A program made the position numbers and the translations under genes. Below the pieces are notes generated by a model, which was given only the letters and a program-made list of their open reading frames with translations, had not been told where the DNA came from and ran no database searches. This document shows positions 22,826-35,200 of a DNA stretch of 64,000 nt, piece by piece (position 1 is the stretch's first letter; each line of letters opens with the position of its first letter). Source of the DNA: Hevea brasiliensis (taxonomy: Eukaryota > Streptophyta > Magnoliopsida > Malpighiales > Euphorbiaceae); assembly GCF_030052815.1 (NCBI RefSeq), contig NW_026614823.1, positions 1 through 64,000 of the forward strand, given 5' to 3'.

Positions 22826-25800
22826 TCAAGCTTTTGCTTGTCCTCAAGCAAACTTTAAAGTGTGATGCAATTTTTAGGGGTGTCTTATCCAAAGAGCTAT
22901 GAAAATCACCTATTAAAGTAACTTAACACACCTTTAGCCATACCAGCAATCCATATACCCCTCCTTCAAAATGCAAAGAATCTAATGCTTATCCAAGCTT
23001 TCACCGCTTAGCCATCAAGTCAATTATCATTCAAAATCCCCAAACCAACCAATCAAAAGAGAGAGTCATGCTCAAAAGGAATTCTAGGACAATCAATAGT
23101 CAAAGTGTCTCTATATGGAATGATGGAATTGAATGAATGAATGAATAGTTTTCCAATCCCATAGGCAAATTCCCTACTCCCATCTCCACTAATGTAGCAA
23201 GTACTATTAAGAGATCAAAGGTCTTTTTAGGGATATAATGGGGCCATGGGGTTCAAAATGAGGTTAAGAAGAAAGATGGGTAAAAAGGATTCAAAGCATG
23301 AGAATATTTTCAATCTTGACAACATAAGGTACACTTCTTATTTTATTATATTTTTTTCTTTTTCTCTTTTTTTATATATGGAGGAGAGAAATACACAATG
23401 AGAATTGTCAAGTGCTAGCATAGTTTACAAAACACATAAAAATGGAGGGACATTTTGATACTTTAAACTTGTATCTTGCATTTTCTTTTGATGATTGTCC
23501 CTAAAAATGCCACCCCCAAACTCATTTCTTTTAATACTTTGGGTGGATTTCTTTCATTTTGAATGACAATAGTGAAAAGCACATATACTAGCACTTTTAC
23601 AAGATGACAAGCACTTCTTCTCCCTTTTATTGAATTTTTTCTTTTCTTTTCTTTTTTTTTTTTTATGTACCTAATGTTATAAATAATTATTCTCATGAAA
23701 AAGGTTGGAGTGTTTGGTTCATTGGCTAGGTAACAATAAGGATTTCAAGAAAAATTAGGGGTAAAAAGGCTCAAAGGGGTTTGCAAGGGTCAATTTTAAT
23801 TAGGAAAAGGGCCAAAGGTTTAAAATGAGAAGGTTTAAATCAAAGAATGCCTAATCATCTCTCTTTTCAAGTACAAGCTGGTATTTCGCCTTGAAAGGTT
23901 TAGAAAATTTGTTCTAAGATTGGTGAGATATCATTTGACTACCTTGTATCCAATAACTCCCTCTAAACACTCCAATCTCTAAAGGACTAGTTGGGTGGCT
24001 TTTTGGCTAAGAAGATATAAGCAAGGGATAGACACTTCAAAACCTTGCACCTCTTAGGAGACTTTCAATCCACAAGCCCAACTAAAGGTAAGTCAAATCA
24101 CTCTCATAGGTAGCTTTTCAATACTCAAGGGATTTGGCAAAAGATTTTAATGCATGATGCATGATTCCTAAAAATGAGTAATGCATTAACTAAATGGAGG
24201 AAGTCTATTTGTGTGCAATGTGTACAATTTCTAAGTGATGTATAATGTGTGTGTAAATGTGTTATGTATATATATGTAAGGATGTATATGTAAAATATTT
24301 ACAATATATGTAAATGGAATGGGATGAGATGCTCCTATACTCAAAATGTGAAAATGAAGCAAAAATCAAAATGTGCACCCCCAAACTCAAAATTAGACAT
24401 TGTCCTCAATGTCTCAAGGAGTGCATTATCAAAACTCAAAGTAAACAGGAATTACCAGGAATTGTGAGATTTAAGAGCAAAAAGAAAGAGTTACCTGGTA
24501 TGGAGCAAATGAGAATTCAAGATATAATGGGGATGCATAAGAAGTCGCACAGTTATGCAGAGTAAAGTGTCAGTCGAGCAGTGCATAAGTGCAATGCTCG
24601 CATGAGTGGCAATAAGGACTGCACAAGCTATGCAAAGTATTTGCATAAGGGTATTCATAGCCTATGCAGTATATTCAAAAGCTGCTGCATGATGATGAGC
24701 AAGGGAAAATGTGCAACCACCAGTAGAAGCATGCAAATATATACAGAGTATGGACAAATATGCACAAAGTGAAAGATGCAGAGAAAAGTTAGGGCAAATG
24801 CGGCGAAAATAGGAGTGGAGAAGAAGAGGAGAGGTAATGCCGGAATAAATGGACGTGGGGGAAAAAGGAGTGAACAGGAATATCGGGAGGTGGAGGTGGG
24901 AAAAATGGTGCCGAAAACAAATTTGATTTGAACAGGGTTTGTGTAAAAACTGCATAAGTGAAAAGTGAGTTGTGCATAACTTATGCACTCTCTTATGCAT
25001 GTTTCGGTGGGTGATAAAAAGGTGTGAAAAACTGATTATGCAGGAGTGCATAGCTTATGCACTAACTTATGCAAGTTCCGGCTTGCTTTGGACTTCAGAG
25101 AAATAGCTCATGCAAAAGTGCATAAGTCATGCACTGTCCTTATGCACTGTTCGGCAAGTTTTGACTTTCAGGGAGAGTGGTCATGCGGAAGTGCATAAGC
25201 TATGCACTCTGCTTATGCACTTTTCGGTGGGTTTTGAAATTTGGGGTTGGTGGTTATGCAGAAGTGCATAAGCTATGCACCCTCCTTATGCAGGTCTCGG
25301 CAGATTTTGGTGTTTGGAAAATGTGGTCATGCAGTTGTGCATAAGCTATGCACTCTGCTTATGCACCTCTTGGCAGGTTTTAGAATTTGGGGTTGGTGGT
25401 TATGCAGTTGTGCATAAGTCATGCACTCTGCTTATGCACCTCTCGGCAGGTTTTGGATTTGAGTTTACGTTATGCGAGTGCATAAGTCATGCACCCTCCT
25501 TATGCAGACTTCGGCAGAGAGAGAAAATGCAGGATTTGAAGTCATGCAGTTGTGCATAAGTCATGCACTCACTTATGCAAGGTTTGACAGATATGAATTT
25601 TGACAAAATGAGGCTATGCAGAATTGCATAAGCTATGCACTCTTCTTATGCACTTTGCAATAGAGATGAAAAATGGCAAGAATTGTGGTTATGCAGGATT
25701 GCATAAGCTATGCAGTTGCTTATGCACAATTCAACAAGATTGAGATTGCAATGGAAAATGATTTGCAAGTGTGAAAAAATACCCTAGAATGAAGAAATAT

Positions 25801-26522
25801 AATTCTATTAAGCATAAATCATGAGAAATTATCACCAAAAACACATCAATATATACAAAATCCATCAAAATTACATCACACATGCTTGTAAAAGTGAATC
25901 CTGCATAAAAGGCATTTGTGACCCATGCCATTTTGACTCAAATTCTGCAAATCAACATTTAGCACATTAAAACTCAATAAAATCTGCATAAAGTTGCATT
26001 TATCTACAAATGATGAACTCCCCAAGTCATGCCAAGAAAATGCAGCATGTTCATCTTAAATCTCACACCCCAAATAAACTCAAAACTACAAAGATGACCC
26101 ACTTACCACCATATTAACATTAAAAGCACATATACTTAAAAGTTACACACCCAACCTCACCAAGAACATAAGTAATCTGCTGCAGACACCCTCTTTGCTG
26201 CAGAATGTCATTTTTCCTCTGCATAAACCAGATAGCAGCCCCTGCACAGGTTATGCAGCAAAAACCAATCAGTTTTTGGGAGAGTTTGAAGGACAAAATT
26301 TTCAAGTTAAGAATCACTCCCCAGCAGTTCACCAGCCTTTCTTCATTGAAATACATCTACAAGGGACAAGATTCAACAATGTCAAAAATTGAATTTGGGG
26401 AGATTTAAGATAAAAACAAAAGTAATGTAAATAAAAGTAAATCAACAAAAGCAAAATTAAAGAACTTGGGGTGCCTCCCAAGAGCGCTAATTTATAGTCC
26501 TTAGCTGGACTCTTTTCATGTT
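22826..26522 (-). other. Non-coding internal region replacing pol
   Basis: About 3.7 kb without recognisable coding sequence. It contains two further copies of the polypurine-tract core, several low-complexity stretches (for example TTTCTTTTTCTC near 23350 and CTTTTCTTTT near 23640) and a hairpin repeat array (24570-25735). The end next to the protease reads GGGGTGCCTCCCAAGAGCGC, a phrase I associate with non-autonomous Athila-like elements. Confidence 0.75.
24570..25735. repeat. Array of about 70-bp units with GCATAAG/CTTATGC hairpins
   Basis: At least eleven units carry a core such as GTGCATAAGCTATGCACTCT then GCTTATGCAC, at about 24970, 25047, 25115, 25190, 25263, 25338, 25409, 25479, 25552, 25624 and 25699. 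More degenerate copies lie at 24575-24660. TGCATAAGC and GCTTATGCA pair perfectly around a loop of about 10 nt. Spacers contain TTCGGCAGGTTTTG-like sequence. Confidence 0.92.
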
Positions 26523-28310
26523 TCATGGTGGCTGAAATTGGAATTTATTGCCTCTGTTTCCAATAGGTTCTTCAATGAATCTATATTTCATTTTCTTTCC
26601 ATCACATGAGAAGATCCTTGTTGCTTTATCTAAAAATCCAACCATTTCTTTCTTGACAACCTTTGGTGCATCTTTTTCTTTGAGAGATGGTTGTTTTACT
26701 TCACTTTTCTCCACTTGCTCAACTTGAAAGATTGGTGCCATAGGACAAGGTGGATTACTATTCAAATGTTGTGCAAATGCAGCCTCTTTTGGATTTTCAT
26801 CATTGATACTCCTTTCATGGATAAGACAACTTTCAAGAGAAGCCTTCGGATAGCTCTTTCTAAAGTGCTCTTTTACTAACTCATCAACTATATCAATTCT
26901 CAAACAAGAGTCTACATCTTCATGTTGCTTCTTCTTATCATTGCCAATGTTGAAGACTAAATGATCCTCTCCGACTCTGAGAGTAAGCTTCTCACCTTTC
27001 ACGTCAATCAAAGCACCAGCTGTAGCTAGGAAAGGCCTCCCAAAATGATTGGGATATTAGAATCCTCTTCCATGTCCAAGATGACAAAATCACAGGTATA
27101 TAGAATTTCCCAACCTTCAGAGGCACATTCTCTAAAATCCCTTCAGGATACTTGATTGATCTATCAGCTAACTGAAGAGAAATGTGGGTTGGCTTAAGAT
27201 CTCCCATGTTGAGCTTCTCATAGATGGAGAGGGGCATAAGGCTTACACTAGCCCCTAAATCACATAAAGCTTTTATAGAACATGATTCCCAATGTGGCAT
27301 GGAATTGAAAAACTCCTGGATCCTTGAGCTTTGGAGGAAGTTTCCTTTGGAGGATAGCACCGCATTCCTCGATTAAGGCTCTGATCTCATAATCTTCAAG
27401 TCTTCTTTTGTTTGAGAGAATTTCTTTCAAAAACTTAGCATAAGAAGGCATTTGGGAAAGAGCATCAATAAAAGGCACATCTATATATAGCTTCTTTAAA
27501 ACCTCTAAGAACTTCCCAAATTGCTTATCAATCTTGGCTTTTTGAAATCTCTGTGGAAAGGGAAGCTGTGGCTTGTAAGGCTCTGGAGGTATATATTTCT
27601 CTTCTTTCTCTCCAACCTCCTCTTTACCTTTTCTTGCACTCCCTTTTCACTCTTTTGTTTTTCATCTCTCTCAACATCTTTCTCATTTTCTCTCTTCTCA
27701 ACTTTTTCACTCTTCTCAGTATGCACTTTTTTACCACTCCTCAAGGTGATGGCATGACATTGCTCCTTGGATTTTCTGTTTGACTAGGAAGTTTCCCATA
27801 GAATTGGTACTTGATGAGCATGCTTGTTGTGCAACTGATTTTCCAAAGATCCTATTGTGTGTTTGCATTTGTTCCACCTTGCTTTCATCTCTCTCATCTC
27901 TTCATCACGCTTAGTTTGATTAGCAAGAATTTGTTGTAATAAAGCCTCTGTGGTGGAACTTTGTTCTTGCTGTTTTGGTAGAGGTGCAGGATTTGCATTC
28001 TTTTGCTGAAAACTAGGTGGTGGTTGCCAAGGTTGTTGGTATTGATGCCCTTGTTGTTGTGGTGGAAAGTTCTGAGTTAAAGCTTGAGTTTGCTGATTCC
28101 CCCATGAAAATTTGGATGATTCCTCCAAGCATATGAAGGATAATCTACTCCATGACTCATTGTTCCTTCTGCATAAGTAACTTGTTGAGAATTCCCAGAG
28201 CATGATGATGAACTGACTAGCATACTTAAATCCTCCATTTTCTTAGCAAGGACATTAGTGAGTGCATCAAATTTGGCATTGATCATGTTGAATGGATCAA
28301 GCTCATACAT
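26523..28310 (-). pseudogene. Athila-like gag C-terminus and protease, frameshifted
   Basis: Minus-strand frames 28310-28077, 28203-27784, 27744-27505, 27478-27260, 27360-27004 and 27011-26523 follow one another with small frame changes. Recognisable pieces are a Gln/Pro-rich stretch (QQQGHQYQQPWQPPP), the conserved AITLRSGKKV, and the protease active site ALCDLGASVSLMP at about 27265. The last segment (to 26523) is Athila-type polyprotein between protease and where RT would begin. At least four frame changes and a stop at 26523 make it non-functional. Confidence 0.85.
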
Positions 28311-29218
28311 TCCAAAGACTTGCCTCTTTTGAGTTGGAGTGGTCCTCTTGGACTACTCCAAAGATGAGTATTCTTTGCTATTTTCTCTAACAACTCATAA
28401 GCTTCATCTTCATGCTTAATGATGAATTCCCCTCCAGTTTGAGCATCAATGATTCCTCTAATAGCAGGAGTGACATTTGTGTAAAAATTCTGGTTTATCA
28501 TCCATTTAGGAATGGCATGATGTGGACATTGTCTCTCCAACTCCTTCCATCTCATCCATGACTCATAAAGAGTCTCATCTTCTCTTGGTCTAAAAGCAAT
28601 CATTTGATTCCTCAACTCTTGAGTTTTTCCAGGTGGAAAGTATTGGGCAAGAAATGCATCAGTGAGCTGCTCCCAATTTGTAATTGAGTTGTGAGGTAAA
28701 GAATCAAGCCAATCCAATGCTCTATCTTTCAAAGAGAATGGAAACAATTTTAGCCTTGCTGCATCATCAGATACTCCTGGTTGCTTTTGCATGTCACAAA
28801 TCATCGCAAACTTCTTCAGATGTGTGTGTGGATTTTCAGAAGGATGTCCTCCGAATTGAGAATTTTGAATCATTTGAAGAACCCCAAAATCCATCTTGTA
28901 ACTATTTGCATCAATTCTTGGTCTTGCTATACTTTCTCTTAAGTCATCAAAACGAGGAAAAGCATGATCCATCATACTTCCCCTAGGCACATTAGCATTT
29001 ACAACCTCTTCACCTTGGGCTACATTTTCATTGTTTCGATCATTTCCAGCATTACCGCCACCAATTCTAATTCTTTCATCAGCCATGTCTGCTTCTAATT
29101 CAGTTTCTCTCAAGGCTTCTTTCCTTTTTCTGGTTTCTTTCTTGTTGGCTTTACAAAATTTCTCTATTTCAGGATTGAACAATAAGGATGTGTCACTTGT
29201 GCTTCTAGCTCTTCTCAT
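28283..29218 (-). CDS. Athila-like gag protein (capsid part)
   Basis: ATG at 29218; 311 residues. The retrotransposon gag domain spans about residues 110-285, with LKKFAMICDMQKQPGVSDDA, LKLFPFSLKDRALDWLDSLP and WEQLTDAFLAQYFPPGKTQE. The N-terminus is basic and variable. The protein normally assembles the virus-like particle in the cytoplasm. The frame ends at 28283 by a frameshift relative to the downstream gag-protease sequence, so the zinc-knuckle and protease parts are not fused to it. The capsid domain itself has no stop, so it could still be made. Confidence 0.88.
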   Translation of the reverse strand: MRRARSTSDTSLLFNPEIEKFCKANKKETRKRKEALRETELEADMADERIRIGGGNAGNDRNNENVAQGEEVVNANVPRGSMMDHAFPRFDDLRESIARPRIDANSYKMDFGVLQMIQNSQFGGHPSENPHTHLKKFAMICDMQKQPGVSDDAARLKLFPFSLKDRALDWLDSLPHNSITNWEQLTDAFLAQYFPPGKTQELRNQMIAFRPREDETLYESWMRWKELERQCPHHAIPKWMINQNFYTNVTPAIRGIIDAQTGGEFIIKHEDEAYELLEKIAKNTHLWSSPRGPLQLKRGKSLECMSLIHST

Positions 29219-29328
29219 AAAAGATTAAAAGTACCTGAAAAAGAACAAACAAACACAAAATGAAAAGATAACAAAAATAAAACTATAAACAACTAAAATA
29301 ATCAAGAATTCAATCTTAAACAAACAAC

Positions 29329-29346
29329 TCCCCGGCAACGGCGCTA
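29329..29346 (-). other. Primer-binding site (Asp tRNA type)
   Basis: The minus strand reads TAGCGCCGTTGCCGGGGA, one change from TGGCGCCGTTGCCGGGGA, which I recall as complementary to the 3' end of plant Asp tRNA and as common in Athila-type elements. It lies 6 bp inside the 5' LTR. Confidence 0.85.
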
Positions 29347-29352
29347 AAAACT

Positions 29353-30956
29353 TGATGTGTCCCAACCGCAAGTGCGCGGGTCGTTCAAGTAGTATAGAAA
29401 AAGATATCGTTCCCACGAAGAGTTGTGTTAATGATTGAATTTTTGATATAAAATAAAATACGTTAAAATTGTATTTTAATCAAATTAATAAAAGAAATTT
29501 AGGAATTTGAAGCATAAGGTATGAAAATGCAAAACTAAATTCAAACAATGACTAATTTAATAATTCGCAAAATAAAGAAATTGATAATGATGAAAATTAA
29601 TAAAATGAGATTAAACTAAACACTCAAAAGTAAAATTCCAAGCAATAATTGATGAAAGACGATTCTGGAGTTAAGGGTTCATATTTAAGTCTTTTTGGAA
29701 TTTTTCCTAGCTAGCCCAATCCATGAAATTTATGGGTTTAAAGGAGATTAATTCTAAAATCCTTTGAAAACTCTTTCGAGTGAGACAAAGAGTGCCTTAA
29801 TTAACTTAATCCTACTTTCGTGGAGTTAAAATTAACCAAGACCCATTAGGTTCTTTAATCAATCTATTAAAACCCTCTTAACCCTTAGTCTATTTCTAGA
29901 TCTAAGTTAATTAAGTTCAATTTCTTGATTAACTATCACTTGGTTTTCTCCTTTCGGTGCTTCAACCAAGGATTAAAAACATAACTTAATGGGGCCCTTC
30001 ATTAAGCATGTGACTAAGCACACAAGAAATGGATTAAACCTCATAAATTCATTAAATTGGGACTAACCCAGTTCAAATCCACAAAAATAACTAAATATTA
30101 CATCCCTTACTCAAGAATCAAAGTAAAACTACTCACTATCCATAATGTTTACAAGAAATTCTGAGTTTATAAGGAACTAAAGCGTTAATCTAAGCTAACA
30201 AACAAGAAACAAAACACGAGAAAGGTAGGAAAAATTGAAGAAAAGACCGACATCTCCAAATCTGGTTTGAAATGGAGTGGGAGATGATTGTGACTCTTCA
30301 GCTGCTGCCTCCCCTATTCCTTTTCTTCCTCTACTTGCTTCCCCCTTTTCTAAAATGGGAAATGGGACTATTTATATCATTTTTCTGACATGGAGCCCTA
30401 AAATGGTGTGTTTTAGGAGGGATTTTCTGAGGAATCTTCACACTCATTAATGAAATCTTTGTGGGATCAGATAAGTGGATCGCATAAGTTATGCATCCTT
30501 TATCAAGCTTTCTGGTTCACTTATGCAAAATTGCATGACTTGGAGCATATATTATGCACATTTCCGTGAGATTGCAAAAGGGAGGCGTGAATCTGAATAA
30601 GCTATGCACTCTCCTTATGCACAATTCTACAGTGTTGGAACAGTGTATCTACTCCTAATGAGGATCTGCATAGCTTATGCTGCAAGTTATGCGCAATTTT
30701 GTCAATGCATATTTCCACTTGAAAACTTGTATTTGACATCTTTGGCTGTAGAAGTCACTCCTCAAAGGGAACATTTCTTTTCATCCTTCAAAACACCATT
30801 TTTCCTACAAAACAAAGTAAAAATTACAAATTAATCCAAAATTGACAATTATGAAAAACTAACTAAATAACTAATGAAATTAGCTAAAAGTGACTAATAA
30901 TCAAATAAAATGGCTATGAAATTAAACCTAAATGATTATGCAAAATGTATGCATCA
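29353..30956 (-). repeat. 5' LTR of the Athila-like element
   Basis: 1604 bp, the partner of 21203-22812. Minus-strand TATA (TATAAATAG) at 30368-30376. In its first 815 bp it differs from the other LTR at only eight bases; differences then cluster strongly at about 30170-30790. Confidence 0.95.
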
Positions 30957-30961
30957 CAAGG
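30957..30961. repeat. Target site duplication CAAGG (right)
   Basis: Exact copy of 21198-21202. Confidence 0.93.
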
Positions 30962-32299
30962 GTTTGGTGAAGGAAAAATTAAAGAATCCAAAGTCAAATT
31001 GAAACCCTTAAATCAATATGACAATGGTAATGTTGTTATCTTTGAATTTATTACAATTCTTGAGAAAATATTTAGGGTACCATTAAAAGTTCTTGGATTT
31101 GCACAAGTCATTCATGAACTTGATTCTTTTATTGTTGAAATTCTTTGAAATATTCTTGATAAAAGGAAAAATAGGGGAGTTATGGCAATTATGAGGATTG
31201 TACGGAAGCTGCAATATTCAGCAAACCATGTTTATGAGTTCAGCTATTGTAATTCTATAATTCTTGTGGAAGAGAAATGGGAGATATTAGGAAGGTAGAG
31301 GAAAACAGAGAGAATATGATGTTTGCAGAAATGCTAAGTTGATGCACAATTCCTATTATCATATGCTCATTGTCAAATCAAGTCTGCTAGTATTCTTTAC
31401 AAAGAGTATGCAAGCATAGCCATTTGTTGTGTCCACAACAAACTCAATATTCAACAACTACAAGAAACTTTTGATTCAAGTGACGAGTATTCAAGATTCC
31501 AAATGGGTAGAGTTTCTTTCATTCTACAACCTCCAGTTTCATTCCTGAGGACAAGAATGATTTCAAAGGGAAATGTATTATAGTTGCTACATTCATTAAG
31601 AAATGTATTTGGATTTTTTTTTTAAAGTACTAATTTTGTGTGCATGTAGTAGTAGTGATTGATTTGTGAGTGGATTTTTTTAATAATAAATTTATTGTGT
31701 GGAGTAAATTTTTATTAAATAACTTTAAATTTTACGTTTTTAGATTTTGTGAATTATTTTAATCACAATTACAATGAAATTTTTTGCCAGAGAGCTATCA
31801 CCAGTCAGGGCGGAACCGGAAAATTTTTATGGAGTGGGCGAAGCTAAGCACACCAATGAAGTTTGAAAAAGGGCAATACAATTGCCGAGATGCTATGGAT
31901 CCACATACTAAAGGCCCGTTTTGTTTTAACAAAGTCTGCAAGCCAGATTTTTATAGAAGTGAAACCCTGTGAAAAAAAATTTTCGGAGGTAAAAGGAAAG
32001 GCGTTTTAGACGTGGTGGTGGTGTAGCCTACAAACTGGGCAGAGGGAGGGTAGCTAACAGATTAGTGTGTGAAAACGACCTCAAACTGTTCGATGAAATT
32101 CCTAAACGAGTTCCTGTATCGCCAGGCTATGCCTAGCTAATGGGCCTGGTAGAAACTGCAGTTTTAACCAAGACAACCAGAATTGCATATGTTCAGGTTA
32201 TGTTCTCATCAACATGAATTGCTTTCTGTACTATTTACATTTTAGAAAACAATAATAGAGAAAAATGTTAATAAAAAAAAGATGGAAAAAAAAATGTGC
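30957..32299 (+). other. Coding-like remnant and spacer between Athila element and RLP-1
   Basis: A frame open to 31148 reads FGEGKIKESKVKLKPLNQYD and FEFITILEKIFRVPLKVLGF; I do not recognise it. It may be the continuation of 20882-21197. Further right, 32060-32110 reads VCENDLKLFDEIPKR, faintly like a pentatricopeptide (PPR) motif, but too short to call. An ORF at 31784-31972 (62 codons) has no recognisable domain. The rest up to 32299 would include the RLP-1 3' untranslated region. Confidence 0.35.
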
Positions 32300-35200
32300 C
32301 TATTGAGAAGCAACTGAGGAGAAGGAAGAACAAGATGATGAAGAAGATAGGGGTGGTGAGTGATAACAAGTACATTTCAGGTCATGAATGGCCCGTTTCC
32401 TCATGATATCGAGTCTTGTACAGAAAACACAGAACCGTCCTTCAAGATCATCTTCACTTTCCTCATAGTCAGCATCTGTGCTATCTTCTTCAAAAATTTC
32501 CTCGGCTGCAATTCTCCAATCATTACTTGTGTAGTACACCAATCCCAACATTGGAAGAAGAACCATCAGAATTTTATCTGTACGATCATCATACCATTTG
32601 TTTAACTTCTTCCAGAGCATTAAAGGTGCAACAACAGCTGCTGCTCCTACCCCAAACCCCATGCCAGGGACTATGAACTGCCAATCAACTCCATTCCTTT
32701 TTTTGATGGTTTGTCCAGCAGGTGCTAATGAATTGGTATGTGAGCAAGATTTTGACAACTGAGGCCCACATAATCCTTTATTACCTCTGAATGAAATGTT
32801 CTCAAATGTGAGGAATTGATTACCTGTTGGGATGTTTCCTACCAACTGATTGTATGAGACATTCAGAAATGAAAGGAATGTTAAGCCTACAAGCTCCTGA
32901 GGAATTGTTCCACTCAACTGATTAACTGAGAGGTCTAAGGACTCAAGCTGTGATAAGTTGCCTAAAAATGGTGGAATTCGACCAGCAAGTGCATTGTGGG
33001 ACAAGTTGAGAACATAGAGAGCATTAAAATTGCCAATGACATCTGGTATTGGCCCTACAAAATGGTTGTCAGAGAAGTCAATGGACGTGAAAATTGTTAG
33101 GATCTTCAACAGCTCCAACTGGAGACCTTTGATTGTAACTGTTATTGAATCTTGATAATACAGTCCACTGAGGCTTAGGGCCTCGAAACTAAGGTGACCA
33201 TCTGTTTCATTTCCATTTCTTTTCATTGCCTCCCACGTATTCAAGCATCTATTTGGTAGATTATCACCAAAATTGTTGGAGGCTAGATCGACAATCTGAA
33301 GTTTTGGCCAAGGACCATGGTTTTTTGGACATCCAATCTTGCCATGAAAGTTGTTCTTCCGTAGAATAAGGACTTGCAAACTGGATATGTTCTTCAAAAG
33401 GCATGGAAATATGTCATTCATTTTATTGTTCCCAAGGTCTAAAACCTCTAACGTAGTGCAATTAGCAAGGGATTTTGGAAGCTTCCCCTCTAATAGATTT
33501 CCATTCAGATCTAGAGTCTTTAATTCACAGGTACTCGGAAATTTATCTGGAATACTGCCTCTGAATTTGTTCCTTCCTAAATTTAAAACACCAAGAGTCT
33601 TACTTCTCTCCATTAAACAGGGTGGTATTGTGCCACTCAAACTGTTGTTGGACAGATCAAGAACTTGTAGATAACTAGCATTGCATATTGATTCAGGAAT
33701 AACTCCTACGATGCCATTGTTTGAAAGAGAAAAGAAAATGGTGAAGGAGAAAGACTTACCAATGTTAGGTGGTATGGAAGAAAAGTTATTGTTTGAGCAA
33801 TCCACATAGGTAACAGATGGCGGAGGAAGTGGAACATTCCCTTGGAGCACGTTATTGTGCAGGTCCAATACAGCAAGACTAGTAGGGAGAGAAAGAGGTT
33901 CTGGTAGACTCACCAGCAGATTCTGTGAAAGATTCAGATAGAGGAGAGTGTCAAAACCAACTTCTCCAATCCATCGAGGTACTTTTCCATTAATTTGGTT
34001 ATCTGACAGGTCTAAATAGACTAGTTTGGACTGATTTCTTAGATCAGGAAATACTCTTAGATTGCAAGAAGCCAGTTTTATTGTGGTCATCTGCGGAAGG
34101 GAATACAATGTGAAATTTGCAATCACTGTCAACTTGTTGTGTGAAAGATTAAGCGTGGTAAGTTTATGAAGCTTCTGAATCCAACCTAGCTTTATAGTGC
34201 CACTGAACTTGTTGGAGGAAAGTAAGAGGACGTTGAGTCTGCTGATATTAAATACCCAACGGGGAATATGCCCTTCTAGTTTGTTACTACTCAAATCCAG
34301 GGTATCCAAAGAAGAAGAAGATGCGCCTGAGATGTTAGGAAATTGACCTGTAAATTGGTTGAAAGAAAGCTGAATCTTCTGCAGTGATGGGATTGCGAAC
34401 AAAGATGACGGAATGTTCCCATTAAGTGAATTATACCTCAAGTCGACATAGGTAAGATTCAGAAGGCCTGCCCATTGAGTGGATGATATCTCACCAGACA
34501 ATTGATTGTAAGAAAAATCTATATACATGAGTTTCTTGGACCTGCCCAATGATGGGATTGGACCACTGAATATGTTGGATGAGAAGTCTAAATGGACAAG
34601 TTCAGTGAGATTCGCTATTGAAGTAGGAATCAATCCACTGAAGTTGCAAGTTTCAAGCTCTATTTTTGACAGATTCTTAAATGTACCGATGGAATCTGGT
34701 AGTGTCCCTGAAAAATTTGTGTAGCTGAGCACCAAGGTCTTAAGAGAGGCATTCTGTAAATGATCTGGCATGTATCCCCTAAGCTCTTGGTTGTAAGATA
34801 AGTCAAGAATCTCTAGTGTTGATACCTGGAATACTTTTGGAGGAAATGTTCCTCGCAAATTGCAATCGCTGAGAAGTAAGATCCTCAAATTGGAGAAATT
34901 TGCGAAGAATTCTGGAACTGGGGCAGACAAATTGTTACCGCCCATACTAATTACTGAGAGAGACTGAAGCTTTGCAAGGGAAGGATCAATAGGGCCCGAA
35001 AGAAAACAGTTGGACAAGCTCAACACTTGCAGATTAAGCAGAGAAGACGATAAGGCCTGACACCACTCATTCCCATTTGCAGATATACTTACACCGTCAA
35101 GACGAAGTTCTCTCAGCTGTGTAAGACTTTGAACCAGTGTTGCCAAATTTGGTTTCTCAAGTTTCAGTGATCGAACTCGACGGTAGTAGAGCATTGAAAG

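Larger units (their letters stand above)
21203..30956 (-). mobile_element. Athila-like Ty3/gypsy retrotransposon lacking pol
   Basis: A 9754-bp element with two LTRs (21203-22812 and 29353-30956), a CAAGG target duplication, an Asp-tRNA-type primer-binding site, a polypurine tract, and minus-strand gag plus protease sequence. The gag wording and the ITLRSGK and CDLGASVSLMP motifs are Athila-like. Reverse transcriptase, RNase H and integrase are absent: the interval from 26522 to the polypurine tract is non-coding. It therefore depended on an autonomous relative. LTRs are close over most of their length, suggesting a fairly recent insertion. Confidence 0.95.

Noticed and set aside
24570..25735. 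CRISPR-like array
   Set aside because: Repeats are regular but spacers are related to each other and the context is a plant retrotransposon.
31784..31972. 62-codon ORF upstream of the RLP-1 3' end
   Set aside because: No recognisable family, no start context or neighbours that support it.
32060..32110. Possible PPR motif
   Set aside because: About 15 residues only, with no adjoining PPR repeats.
33351..33674. Plus-strand ORFs across the RLP genes (also at 46643-46984 and 52499-52798)
   Set aside because: Antisense shadows of the LRR coding frames; they recur at the same place in each paralogue because the paralogues are similar.
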